From Macquaria australasica (Eukaryota > Chordata > Actinopteri > Centrarchiformes > Percichthyidae), in NCBI GenBank assembly GCA_005408345.1, contig SEMN01000490.1, forward strand, positions 310,001 to 374,000: a stretch of DNA of 64,000 nucleotides. Reading direction: 5' to 3'. Positions within the stretch are counted from its first letter, which is position 1, and the number at the start of each line of letters is the position of its first letter. The notes under the pieces were generated by a model, which searched no databases, was not told where the DNA came from, and was given only the letters and a program-made list of their open reading frames with translations. Both the position numbers and the translations under genes were made by a program. Shown piece by piece: positions 1 through 12,895 of this stretch.

Positions 1-1467
1 GGATGGAGAATCTTTTGTTTATTTGGTTATTTTTGGTTCTGTGTACCATTTCATGGGTCAGGTTTGCTAAGCCTAAATCAAACATGCCTGTTGTGTTTTT
101 CCTGAGTTCAAGAGTTTTTTTTTGTGACATCTTTTATTTAAAGTATGTTGCTGTGGTGTCTTCATGTCAGACCCAAAGCCTTGATAGAGAGAGTCTGGTT
201 ATTTTATATTCCAACAGCTAACGAGTGGATGTAAATGTGAGCCAATGCCCTTCGCTTCATAATCGGGTGGTAATGTTCATGGAGCAGGAGCACTGAGGAA
301 GAACTATGACCAAACTCTCTCCATCAGTGGTTCTAGTCACAGTGCCTGCACAACAGCACAGTACTGCTGATGTTGTTAGCTATTATTTTCTTGTGATTAT
401 TTTATGTTTTTATCCACACTGCACTCCCTGCTACCTGTTGCACTATTCTGTTCATAGACAAACATCTGTTGTAATGTTATGTGAACAATTTAAACTAATT
501 AAGGTGCATGTTATTAAGATGTATGTACCACACCAGCGACTGAAAGTTGACATATGACCTGCCAGTAGGGCTGAAAGAGTAACTGATATGATTTGATTAT
601 ACACTGAAGGATTTACATCTTAAGATTGTCAGTATGATGCAACATATTTTGCACCTACAGCTCCTTTTTTTTAAATTGCAAATGAATGAATAAGATACAT
701 TAAGATGGTGAATTGCCACTCAGTGTTACATTTTGAAATAAAGGCTTTTTGTGTTTGCCAGCTGTAACAATCTAGATGTTATTATGTTCCCTGACGCACA
801 CATTTAAGCTTCCTGAAAAATATTGTGACTTTTGTGTCAAAATCTTCACATCAAATTGTATCAAAATGCCGTGTCACAAAGCTGCTTGCAAGCTGACATC
901 GATGTTTTGTTGAGTGTAAAATTTGACTGGGTGTTCTTTCCAGTGTGGTTCATTTTACAGATACAAACAGTCTGACTGACATTGCTATACATGGTGCCAC
1001 AATCCATTAGTTACAAGTCAAATCCACAACATGCAGTGAAATGGGAAGTCTGAAATTTATCTTTGGCCATGTCATCAGCGAGCCTTAAGGATTGCCAGGT
1101 CATCTGGTGTGTTTATCTCTTAGGCGTAAGATACCTTGTCAACAAAAGACCAGTGTGAAGTTTCATAAGCGTTAAATTTTGCATGCATGCTAATCTTCTC
1201 CAAAACCTGGTTCCTCATGGTTTTGGTGACCCCCTGACTTTTCTACCAGTGCGGATTAAAAGAAAAAGAAAGAAATGAAACCCACTGGCCCTCATTCCTA
1301 AAACTCAATGCAGTATTCAAAATCTGAGGTTTGAAAACAGAAAAACGGTGCAGCTACTTTATTCTCAAGTTAAAATCAGCTTTTCGTGTTATAAATTCAG
1401 CGACCACCATGATTATCCACTCACTTTTAATCATTAACCTCAGGTGTCTTTTCTCTCGGTTCATCAG
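1..1467 (+). other. Intron sequence upstream of the first visible DDX3 exon
   Basis: No coding exon was recognised here. The exon that follows begins inside the second RecA-like helicase domain, so this stretch is most likely intron of the DDX3-like gene, whose earlier exons lie before the window. The sequence is AT-rich with no repeat that I could name. Short open frames at 3-221 and 306-557 resemble no protein I know. Confidence 0.6.
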
Positions 1468-2832
1468 GTAAGGACTCGTTGACTCTGGTTTTTGTGGAGA
1501 CCAAGAAAGGCGCCGACGCCTTGGAGGACTTCCTGTATCGGGAGGGCTACGCCTGCACCAGTATCCATGGCGACCGCTCCCAGCGAGACCGAGAGGAGGC
1601 CCTGAGCCAGTTCAGATCAGGAAAATGCCCCATTCTGGTGGCCACAGCGGTCAGCAAAAATAAAATTCTGTTAGATGCACTGATTACGTGTCTTCCTGAA
1701 AATGGTTAAACTTGCCATAATACATACTGTATATTACACACTTGTATGGCAGCAAATATTAATTGACGGCCTCCATAGAAAGATACTGTTCTTGATATTC
1801 AAAAACTCATATCAGTTACAGCCAAAGTGAATAATATCACTGCATGTGAACGTGTGTGAATGTGTGTGCTCTTTTTGTACATACTCAGGTAGCAGCTCGG
1901 GGTCTGGACATCTCCAATGTGAAACACGTTATTAACTTTGACCTGCCCAGCGACATCGAGGAGTATGTCCACCGTATTGGACGTACAGGACGAGTCGGGA
2001 ACCTGGGTAAGACTTCAAATAACGTCACTTGGATTAACCCCATGTCATGTGTTAAATAATCTACACTGAGGATAGGCTCTTAAGCTTTTTGAGCCACACA
2101 CCACAAAAAGCTGTGATTTACTGCTACTACTGTTACTTACTACTTTTTTACTTGTAGGACTGGCCACATCGTTCTTCAATGATAAAAACGGCAACATCAC
2201 TAAAGACCTGCTGGACATCCTGGTAGAGGCCAAACAGGAAGTTCCCTCATGGCTTGAGAGCCTGGCCTATGAACACCAGCATAAGAGCAGCAGCAGAGGA
2301 CGCTCTAAGAGGTATACATACACACTGTTTCCTCTTAATTGGTAAATGTGTGTCTGTTTTCTATGAATGTTAATGCTATTAAAGGGTCTCAACCCAACAA
2401 CGTGTTGTCTAGATGCAGTTAAGTTCACTTTGTATTTGATTTAAACAATGTATTTGATTTTACCACCAGGTTCTCTGGTGGTTTTGGAGCACGTGATTAT
2501 CGTCAGACGGCCGCTGGAGGCACCGCTGGAGGGTTTGGAGGACGTGGAGGTCGCAACCAGGCAGGACATGGAGGAACCCGTGGCTTTGGAGGAGGTGAGG
2601 ATCTCGTCTTTGGATATAACTCGTGTGTTTAAACTGTCTTTAATGATTTTATACTCTATACTTTTTCTAGAACTGCTTAAGAAAATACGAAATTTCATGG
2701 GGAACATTTTACGTTGTTAACTTTGAGTTTTCTCCTGTTTCCTCCCTCTCAGGTGGTTTTGGTAACTTCTACACCAGTGACGGCTACGGAGGCAACTACT
2801 CACACTCTCAAGTTGACTGGTGGGGCAACTAG
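1468..2832 (+). CDS. ddx3x: DDX3-family DEAD-box RNA helicase, C-terminal exons (5' partial)
   Basis: This is the C-terminal part of an ATP-dependent DEAD-box RNA helicase of the DDX3/PL10 group, which acts in translation initiation and RNP remodelling in cytoplasm and nucleus. Five exons read in one frame: 1468-1649, 1889-2006, 2158-2311, 2470-2594 and 2753-2832 (TAG), giving 218 residues. The first holds the start of RecA domain 2 (LVFVETK, then SIHGDRSQRDRE). The second holds motif V (ARGLDI) and motif VI (HRIGRTGR). The third has the LEAKQEVPSWLE-type region (here VEAKQEVPSWLE). The last two encode an RGG/Gly-rich, Arg-rich tail ending in VDWWGN, the DDX3 C-terminus. All junctions are GT-AG. 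Upstream exons with the Q motif and DEAD box are outside the window. Fish can carry more than one DDX3 paralogue, so the exact name (ddx3xa, ddx3xb or pl10) is not settled. Confidence 0.95.
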
Positions 2833-5800
2833 GTTCCTTGACCCCCTCCTCACTCATGCCTCTTTCTTCTTCTAACTCATCCTCCTTCCTTTCTCCACAC
2901 TGTTGTCTGCACCCCATCTTTCTCCTCCCCTCCATTTACCCACATGCATGTTATTGAACTATTTATACTCATTTATATAGCCCTCCTTCCATCCCTATGC
3001 ACTCAGATTTTTTAATTCCTCCTTAGATTTTTTCTTTCCATCTCCACCTTTTGTCTTTACGGTCCCCCGTCTTTTCTTCTTTTGATTTCTTAATCCCTGG
3101 TGAATCTCACCTCTTGAAATAGGCCACATTATAAAGGGATTCTTGAATTTTAGTTGGTTATTTTTCAGCACTAGCCTCCGATTTGCTCATTAGCTTGCAG
3201 CTAGCAGCATCCTTTGGTTTCAGTGAGGACATTTCAAACTGTTTTCTATAAGTATTTGAAGAAAATTAACCAATTAAATTAAAGTTCTAGGTGTTCCTTT
3301 AACCCCCTAATATTAGATGGACACTTAAGCGGTAGAAGACCAGGGGGAAATCCAGTTTATTCACTTTAGATTTGAGTTTTGGCTTCATTGTGTTTTTGTC
3401 TGCATTCACCCAAAGCCAGCCAGGCGTCCTGTGTACCTTCACATGTCATCTTTGTATGTAACGCATGGCCATGCTGTAAATCACCGGCCAAAAACTTTTC
3501 TAAAATATAGCGCAGAGATAGGCAAGATGTCAAATCTGGGCAAAATGTGTCTGCATATAAATTCAAACATAGGAACTGGCTGAGGTCTCCTTCACTTACA
3601 TGACAGATACTTAAAAGCGGCCACAGAAACAGATTTTTTTTTTATATTTTCACCTTTTTAAAACATTGAAGTATTGATTTACAGAGATCTGAGAAAGATG
3701 TCTAACAGAGACAGAAGGGACAAGAGGCTGGACACACTGAATCACCCAGTCAGTGGGACGCCAGCAGACATTGTTGCCCGTTAGCAATGATGCTAGCAAA
3801 CAGTCTTAGGACTTGTGGTTGTTAATACCACAACTACAAACAGCATTTTCTTTGTTTGAAACAAGACATAATGGAGGATCATTTGTTTCTGTACTGTGCC
3901 TTTAAGAATTTGAACTTTGTCTCTTATTTCCGTTGTTTTTATTGCCGTAATACGTAACTGGCTACAAGTATCGGCCAACTGTGACTAAAAAAAGGTGTAT
4001 TTAATGTCATGTATGGGTTTAAACATGTTTTTCTTTATTTCTATTTGGAAGGAAACAAACTAGGCTTGAACTAAATCAAACCTTGGCAAAAAAAAACTAA
4101 ACAAAAACTGCGATGAGGAAACTCAAAGTAATTCCTTATCTGTCTATTGGAGTTCAAATTCGTCAGAAGGTCTCTGATGAGCTGATTCCCAAAGCATATT
4201 ACCACTGTAACCATATTTCTAGATTATTTTGATATACCCTCATCCAGAGTGACTGAAATGGGTAAAAAAAAGACATTACGTTTGTCTTATTCAAAATATG
4301 AAGTTGTATTTATTACAAAAAAGACCTCTTTGCTTAACTAGCCAGTGAGCAGAGATAACAGCAGTGGTTTTATGCTTCTGGGAAACCGAGTCCTACTAAT
4401 TGACCTACATGTCACATCTACAGCTCTGGTTTGAGCTTGAGTTTGGGTTTCTCAAAGCCATCTTGTCACTAATTGTTGGGTCACGTTATGTCAATTATAG
4501 AGCCACTAAGAGAGAATTTGGCCTAGCCGTGCAGCAGCAGTCATGTCATGTTACATCTCCCTTAGCCTGGGAACCAGACGAATCTGCGATTAACTGAGAG
4601 GTTCCAGACCATTTCGCAAATGCGAATTAGCGATGTCAGGCTACATCTCCCTCTCTTACCATTCAGATATGTGGTTGTAATATGTTCCTCATAACTTACT
4701 ATAACTGGTAAAATGTATCACTCTTTAACCTTCTTCTATAATATTAGCCAAACTTAAATAAATTCACAGTCTGACAATTATCTATGCTATGAAATAGAAA
4801 AGTATATTTACAAAAGCTGTGTCTCTTGCACTTGTGACCACATCCAGCAGTGATGTGAAAGCAATGTTGCAACATTTTTGGGGTATAAAAATTAAAACCA
4901 CTGCATGACTGCTGCTGAAAACAACAGTTACCAGATTCTGTCAGTGGCTGTGGCTGTTCAACTGACTCTTAGTGCCACCATGCTCTTGGGAATCTGGCTC
5001 CGCTTCCACCACAAACATTGAAACCCTTGTTTGTCAAAAGCTTCTTTCAAGGGGATACACAACAAAAAGGCTAAAAGAGTTCAAAATTATTCTCGCTCAC
5101 TCTATCCTGGAGAGTTACATGAAGAGTCTTCTCTAAAATAAGTCATTCCAGTTTATTCGTTAGGTCTTTGCGATCTGTTGAGGTCAGGGATAAAAGTAAA
5201 GAATTGGATAATCTAACCTAACCCAGCAGGGACAGCTGGGGCTTTCCAGAGGATATAATGCTACACCTGCATAGCACATTTTAGCCATGTACTGTCTTAC
5301 TGTACTATGAGCAAATGTGATCAGGCACAATTCCAGCCATGTCCATAGAACTGGACCAGCATTGCTTACTTGGATCATGTGTTGGAGGTCTGAGATTTGC
5401 CAGACCTCTACTTAGCTCCTGCTTAAGATTGCAGGTTGCATGCATTGCTATTCTTACTACTCAGTCCATTGAACTCCATTTCTTCATTGTAATGTTTCAA
5501 AGAGATCAGCCGACAAAGATAGCACAGAAATTAAGACCAACTTTTAAAGCCAGCTCACACCAGTTAATTTCTATGTGAGCCCGCACACCAGCAGCGTCTT
5601 GACACGCACCACTGCAGACTGATGCTGTACTGGTGTGTGCTGCACTGTGGCTAGCATTGTCCCACTTTAGCCCTGCTACTTATGTTAAGAAGAAACCTAG
5701 CTTGGCATGGCACAGTAAGATCCAGGACGGATAAAGTGCGCTTGTGGAAAAGTGGCGTAATAGAACTGAAAGTCTGGCTACAACATGTAGAACAAGAAGA

Positions 5801-8576
5801 TCACATGATTTTTTTTTTGTGATGTAATCAAAGCCTGATCGCTGGTTAGCCCGACTTGGCCCTGCTGTGGAACCAGGCTACAAGGGGCAGTTGACCTGCA
5901 CCCAGGATGTCCATGTTTCATCCCTGATTAAACTTCTAAAAGGAACTCCACTATATATTTGGACGGTTCAGTGGTGGAAGTCCAATCCCCCACTGTGTTA
6001 ATTAGCAGCAGAATAAGCCAAAAAATGCTCTGTTGCTACATGGTGGGGAAAATTGTTAATTTTTATCGGGGTCTTAATTTGTTTTGTTTACATGAACAAC
6101 TTTAGTGGAATAAAAATACAGATTAAATGTAAATAGTTCAACTCTTCTTAAAACAAAAAGAGAAGAATCTCGACTGAAAACGAATGTGAATTATAAATGA
6201 GAATAAATGTGAATTATTAAGTGAAACAACAGTTGATGTGTTAAAAAAAAAAAAAAAAAGACGTTTGATCACTCGACGTTGGACCAGGCAGTGTCTGGTA
6301 AGCTTAGTTCAGTGGGCAATTTGAACAGTCGGCAGATTCATTCTTTAGAGATAGTATTTACTGAAAATACATCTGTACACACAAACATAAACCAATAAGA
6401 AGAATTTATTTACCAAGTAATGCTCACAAGGCAGATTTCCCTCAAATTGCCCACTGGCTTTGGCAAATGACAAGGCTGGACCAAGACGATAAAACATATG
6501 CAAGTGTTGTTGTTTTTTGGTCAAGGAGTTAAAAATGCCAAGCAAATAAATACAATTCTACAGCAGGCTTTAGTTATGTTAGAACTCTGATTTTTCCCGT
6601 CTTCTATCATTTCTAGACTACTTTTTAATCACAGGTCGTGTTTGGGTCAATCTTCATATCTGTTTCCCTCAAGTACAGTTGGTAGTGAGGTTCAGGAAAC
6701 TAGTTGGCTCTAACATTGTTTCTGAAGAGTTTCAGGCTGAGTAATGCTGGATTACTCCGGATTCAAGCAGACAGCAGGTCGCATACAAACAAACTAGATT
6801 TTCCAAAAGCTACTTGGTGTCTTCGTGCACCAACGTCTTGTGTCAGAATTTATAGTGGGAGAAATAAGTTCAGTGTTGCACTGTATCTCACTAAACCTGG
6901 TTCACCTTCTAGTGGTCAAAATAAGGGGCCGGTTTAAAGGGACGATACTGCATTCGAGTACAGTTTTCATGGGATGTGATTTAGAAAAAAATAACTTGCG
7001 CTTCATGTCCAACTGCTCCACCAAAACCAGAAAATTAGTTTGCATATTCTTTCGGCTACTGTTTATGTGTGGTTCAACTGTCAGATTAACAGTTATTGTA
7101 GCACAAAGCATTGTATCATCGCTATGGTTAAACTACTATGAGCATCAGTTAAAACCGCGAATAAATGGTTGACCAGAACTGTGTTTGAGGTGTCCCAATA
7201 GATGATTTTAGCACTAATCGAGGAATTTCCCTGTGGCCATGATATGAGTAACACACTTTTAATTTCTCCTGCAGCAATGGTAGATAGTCTCCAGCTTCGA
7301 TTTCTTACAGGAACTGTTGCTGTTCAGTAAGAAGGAATAACCAGCAGGAAGATAGAAATCACTAACAGGACAATAAGTTGAAGATAACAGTGCAAATGAC
7401 AATCAATTATGAAGGATTTGCTTAGTTCAAAACTCGCTTTACACATCACCAGAACTCTTAAGTTTAACTTCTTTAGTCGTCTTGGGGACACCTTTTACAT
7501 GTAGATTTTTTCCTAACCAGCTGTCTTGTTGGCAGTTATTTGATAACCGTCACATTTTAAACATGCACATCCAACTTGTGTCCTCCATCATGGAGGAGAA
7601 GGATCTGCACAGGCAGATGGATGCCAAACTGAAGCTCATCACCTTACAGTTGAAGATACACTCAATGATTTTATTACAGCAAGTTTCCACCCAGATAATT
7701 GTTGAGTCTACCAATTTTATTGCCTGACTGAATTGTCAACTGACATGTCATATATTCCTTGTCTGAGAGGGGATATTGGCAGCATTTGTTACTTGAATCC
7801 ATGGCTGTTGCCAACCACAAACTTAGTATGCAGCTAGTGCAGTCTCTTGTGTTTTAATAGTAGTGCTAAATATGCTAAAAGCCGTTCTTGCAGCCTAAAT
7901 TCAAAGGCATACCTTTTTTAAGAACGATATACAGTGAGAGACAAAACCACTTGAATGAATTTGGTTCAGTGTGTAGACATCGGTGTGCCTTCTAACAGCC
8001 ACTAGGGGGCAGATAGAATAACCGTGAATAAATGAAGGAACGAGCATTTCACGTGCAGTGATAAATATGCTAGGAATACGTGATATTATACAAGATATGA
8101 GCTAACTGTTGACTGCTGATAGTGCAGATAGGAATTTGTGAGTTATACAGCAGGGAATCATGGAAGGTAAAACTTCAGTTTACCTCACGTTTCATCTTGT
8201 TTATAGAGCAATCTAGTGAGTACGCACATATATATGCAATGTATTTAGGTCTTTTTCTAGTGCAGACAGATTATATCTGTCAGCTGTAATTACCATTGAA
8301 CAGTGTTAGAGCAACACTTGACTACCACTGTGCCCCAAACCCCCATCCCACCTTGTCAGCATGCCCCCTGGGCACTGAACCTGTACAGTAAGTGCAATAG
8401 AGATCCATAACTTGTGGCCTGCTTTCACTTCGCCGTCACCGAGATTCTCTGCACGAGTTTTGTTAGGGCCGTTTTCTGTCTGTGCTCCGTTTGGATTATA
8501 GCACAAACTGGCACAAGTGAAATCAGCCCAAATTCTGACATGTGTGAGGTGCCTTGAAAGACTCAAGCGTGTTGCT

Positions 8577-9431
8577 TAGGGCTGGGTACTTTTTAATACA
8601 GATGAAAAATCCAAACCATTTTATGAACGATTTCTTTCATACTAGAAATATAGTAATGGATGAAAGTTAAATGCATTATGCAGCAGTGGGTATGCATGTG
8701 ACGTTGACAGATTTAGAAACAACTCATTAATGTTACATTTTTGAGTAAATTCTCCATCTTGTCTACCTTTTGTCAAATGGAAACCTGCCAGTTCAGTTGG
8801 CCTTTGCTTTTGCTTTTCTAGCAGCAGGACTGTTGGTCTGCCACTTTGGTCCAGGCTGAAATTCGTACACCTGACCTTCCTTCTAGCGCCATTATGAGGG
8901 CATCATTTAAATTTGTCCAACACTTTGGTTTATGGCCAAATGCCTGCAAAACGAATGCAATTATCGTCAGCCTCAGCTGTGCTAATTAATAAATGCTAGC
9001 ACGCTAACATGCTAAACTAAGATGGTGAACATGTTAACATTGTCTTTGTGAGCATGTTAGCTGATGTTGGCATTTAGCTGTGCCTACGTACAGCCTCACA
9101 GAGCTGCTAGAATGGCTGTAGCTGTTTTCTCACGGTATCGCAGCTCTTCCCATTCATTGAAGCCACAGCTGGTCTGTTTTTACCACTCAGTAGTGTGGGG
9201 GGGGGGGGTGATATCGTGAACAAATACATACCCTGTACAGGAATTGCGTTTAAATGTAACATTTGTTTGGACCATCTGCTTTACTTTCATTAGAAGTGGA
9301 TCATGCTCAGTTTATGTCCTCTGACAGAAAACTCAAAGTACTCGTATAGTAATCCAGCACTTTAGTTTTTGGTTTTTGAATATTTTCAAAACCTTTTGAT
9401 GCCTTAAATTCAAGGGTGATACCCAGCCCTA
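8577..9431. mobile_element. MITE-like element with TAGGGCTGGGTA inverted termini
   Basis: The left end reads TAGGGCTGGGTA (8577-8588) and the right end reads TACCCAGCCCTA (9420-9431), a 12-bp perfect inverted pair 855 bp apart. Both ends show a TA at the outer border, compatible with TA target duplication. No transposase frame is visible. Its middle includes the repeat described at 8822-9135. Confidence 0.5.
8822..9135. repeat. Dispersed fish repeat rich in GCTAGC/CATGTTAGC motifs
   Basis: The segment contains GCTAACATGCTAAACTAAG, GAGCATGTTAGCTGATG and CAGCCTCACAGAGCTGCTAG, wording I recognise from a very common interspersed repeat of percomorph fishes, together with its companion GCCACTTTGGTCCAGGCTGA. 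It is non-coding here. The family assignment is from memory, not from a search. Confidence 0.5.
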
Positions 9432-12034
9432 ATGGAGCAGATAGTGAAGTTCGTTGCACTGTATACAGCATTACTATGGCAACAGACACACCGACAGTGT
9501 CACCATAGCAAATGATTCTGTGTCACTACGGTAACTAACGTACCAGCAGTAGTGCTTCGATTGTCAGTGAACAATTAATGGTGCTATGCTCCCATTGCTG
9601 CGGCCTGCAGGCCCCTCTGTTGTAGAAAGACTTCAATTCCCACTGAGTTTTATGGAAAATACTTCAGTTACTTAGTTTAATGTTCAACTAAAGTCTTCTG
9701 GAATACATGTCCTTCAAGACCTCCGAGAGGTATGAAGGAGTGAGTGAGAGTGTTCGAAGTGTAGCGCAGCCAGGTGTCAAAAAGAGAGGTTTCTCCACAG
9801 TTTAGTGTGTGTGTGTGTGTTGTATGGAAAGGTTCTTCCAGATATGAAACCGTTGTTTTTTGTTTTTTTTGGGGACCAGATGGAGTTCTAGTTAACAGCA
9901 ACCGTAGGATTCAGCTGTTTGCGCACAGAGTTCTCGAGTCTACTTTTGCTGCTAGTTTGTGTAATTTATCAAGCATTTTTGAGAAATATTTATTTTTATA
10001 AGCCTAACACAAAAGTTGATATTTTACAAAGTGACTTGACCAAAAGACAGTAAACAAAAACACTGGCACTTGAATGTTGAATGTCATTGGTATGAGTGAA
10101 AATTTCTATTTTTCTGGGGTAGTGTGAGCTTTTTAATGTTAAAGATGCGACGTGTAGGGATTTCTCTCAAAATATGTCACCGTAACAAGCTGTGACGATA
10201 CACAAAAAGGTTGTAAAAGGTTTAAAAAATCCAAAAATAAAACTGTCAGTTCTGTCAAAACTACTTCAAATCATCCCAATACACCAGTTCTCTGTGTAAG
10301 GCCAATACAAAGAAACCCATGCTGCGTGCACATCTTTTTGTGTTTCCTGACTGTTTTTGCTGATGCATTTTGTTTTGCGGTATCTATGTATATTGTGTTA
10401 TACTGCAGTTCCTGGAAATTCATTTGAGAAACCATGTATAGACAAAATAACCAATTGGAAATGTCAGTTTTTGGCTAATCTGGTGAATTAAACAACTTAA
10501 AAAAAAAGGTATCAAGGTACTTCATCTTATTAATGCAACAATCCCAAACTCATTGAGAGGAGTAGGTGCCACAATATAAACGGTATGGCAAAATCTCACA
10601 ATGTATTGTGTCATATTGCCCATTGAAAAAAATCCAATTGCTTCCTTTTTCTATACACAAAAAAGAAATATTTTGTTTTAAAGTTGCCACCCACTTGCTG
10701 AAAATCCATCAGTGAAGTTGTCCGATGGCCTTAACAGGGCTCTTCCCTTTCCTGTCAGTTACAACAATACGAAAAGATGTGCAGGCGGCGTCACGAGGCC
10801 ACAGTGAGGCACTGGCAGTTGTATTACAGTTGACGTGACTGTGACATATTAAGAGAAACATCCTACACAGGTTACCTTTAAAGTCACATTGGACTCAGTA
10901 TCAGATCCATAAACCTGTTTGTGCGACAGGTTCCATTGCCAATAATGATAATCAACCATAAACAGCCATTTTTAATTGGCAAACTAAAATTTGAGACAGT
11001 ACCACCATATATGCCAAGGTTTGGATTAAAAAAATAAAAAATTAAAACGTTACGATCAAAGACCATTTTGTAAAAAATAAAAACATGCAGTACAAAAAAC
11101 AAGTGTCAGGATTCTCTCCAAGTCAGATGTTGTTTTGTTTTTTGTTGTTTTCATTTGAAGTCTTTACACTTTTCCTTCCCGTTAATACCCTTGTTGTGAA
11201 TGTCTGGCAAGTGGTGATCTTTAAAAGTCTTCATAACACAGAATTAACTGTGGTTCTATTGCTATGTTGTTGTGATTTGCATATTTTCAGGCGTCAGAGT
11301 GTTAATGCACATATGTGGGAGCTTCTGGCCAATCAGAAATGGGGAAAAGACGACCTGATGACGTCGTTCCAGGCGTCTTTTACATGAGTGACTTGCAGCT
11401 GATCCATAGGAGTCTTCATCTGTCTCTTGCGTGAGAACATGATATTCCAGCTGTTTGTATTTGTACTTAGCACAGACATTCTGCAGTTGTACAGGGACAA
11501 ATCCACGTGTCCAACAACTGTAGCCTCAATGGACCAGAATGCAATGGGCACCCATTAAAGCCGTCATCAGTGACAGATCAAAGATATGGTACATAGGTGA
11601 ATCATCACACTTTACTGTCTTTTGTATGCAGAAACACAATTTATTGTGACAATAAGTTCATGGCTCTTCTCTAGTTGTTAACAAAAGGCATTCTGGGAAA
11701 ACAAAGTGGGGACACAAAACAAATAACACTGCGGCTTTATTTTACTTTCAATTCAATAAACCTCAGAGGGTTATTACAAAAACAAGTGTGTATTTGTATT
11801 TAGGAACGATTGCTGTTTAGTGACTGAATTGAAATGAAATTAAGCCCGGTGTTGTCGCCATTACTGACTGGCCAGACCCCACAATGTGGACACACAGCAC
11901 CACCGGCCTGGTAGTTAGTATTTGCTTTATGTATTAGTTTAGCAGTTGTGCACGAAGACGAGCACTGCACGAAGAAAAGAAAGAAAAAAAAAAAAAAAAA
12001 AAAAATACTGTGCATCTATTCTGATTTGACCACA

Positions 12035-12040
12035 AATAAA
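12035..12040 (+). promoter_or_regulatory. Distal poly(A) signal for the + strand DDX3 transcript
   Basis: AATAAA on the + strand lies just before a GT-rich stretch (12053-12085). Only about 100 bp further on is a signal on the other strand for tgds, so the two genes converge closely here. Confidence 0.4.
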
Positions 12041-12138
12041 GGTTTGGATTTGCAAATGTTACCAGTGTTTTGATCTGTGTCTGTCTTTAAATGTGTAGAG
12101 AAAAGCATAAACAGTGTCAAATACCTTGAAGTTATTAG

Positions 12139-12144
12139 TTTATT
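12139..12144 (-). promoter_or_regulatory. Poly(A) signal for tgds
   Basis: TTTATT on the + strand is AATAAA on the - strand, 752 bases beyond the tgds stop codon. It would end a tgds 3' UTR of about 0.75 kb. Confidence 0.4.
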
Positions 12145-12895
12145 TGCAATTAAGTACATTCTACAGAATTATATGAAAAATAGATCTCTTTAGAATGTGT
12201 ATAAAACATACCATCATCCTCAACTTTTTAATATAAGGCTACTGCTACAATGAAATCTTTAATCAAAATACTTCTGTAAAAGGTGAAACATAAATTTGGC
12301 AGGTAAAGTTGCATCTACAGTTGTTAAAACATAATCTCACGTGTCCAGCGGTGCGTTTACGTGCACTTAACTGATTTACAGTCGTAACCTCGTTACTTGA
12401 GTGCATGTAAACCTAATGCATGAATCTTCCATGTTTTGAGCCGACCACCACCAGAATATTTGGTCATTGGATTTACGAGCAACCTGCTGAGTTTGAACGT
12501 TGAAGGAAACGCAGCAAGAGAAATGAGAGAAGAGTTGTTTTTTTTAAAAAGACCATGATTTCACATAAAGCCTGAAACATAGCCTGTGGAAGTACTGGCC
12601 AGTTGTTAAATTAGCTTTCAGGTTTCTACATACCTCCGTAGAGTATGTTTCAGCCTTAAACGTGAGCAATGTGCATACAAATACAAAAAAGACCACTTGT
12701 CAACAGCAGATGAATCAGTAATTAATATCAAGATAAAGTGCGTTCATTTCCAGGTGAAACGTTGCTTTGGTTGAAGGGAGACTCTGCCTTCCTGCTGTCT
12801 TCTTGTTGGTTGAGAAGAATAAATTCTGTACAGTGACACTGATTTGCGTCTCAGTTCACTCCTGTCAGTCAAGCGGCAGGGCACAGCTGAGCCAC

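Larger units (their letters stand above)
2833..12040 (+). other. Long 3' region (probable 3' UTR plus intergenic) of the DDX3 gene
   Basis: No further coding exon was found between the DDX3 stop and the tail of tgds. Candidate poly(A) signals include ATTAAA near 3278 and AATAAA near 11755 and at 12035-12040. If the distal signal is used the 3' UTR would be about 9.2 kb. The interval also has poly(A)/(T) runs (6242-6259 and 11980-12005), a (GT)n at 9807-9820 and MITE-like DNA at 8577-9431. It may be a mixture of 3' UTR and intergenic sequence. RNA evidence would be needed to tell them apart. Confidence 0.45.

Noticed and set aside
4564..5882. Possible MITE with AGCCTGG ... CCAGGCT ends
   Set aside because: Only about 7-10 bases pair, and no target duplication or further internal symmetry could be found.
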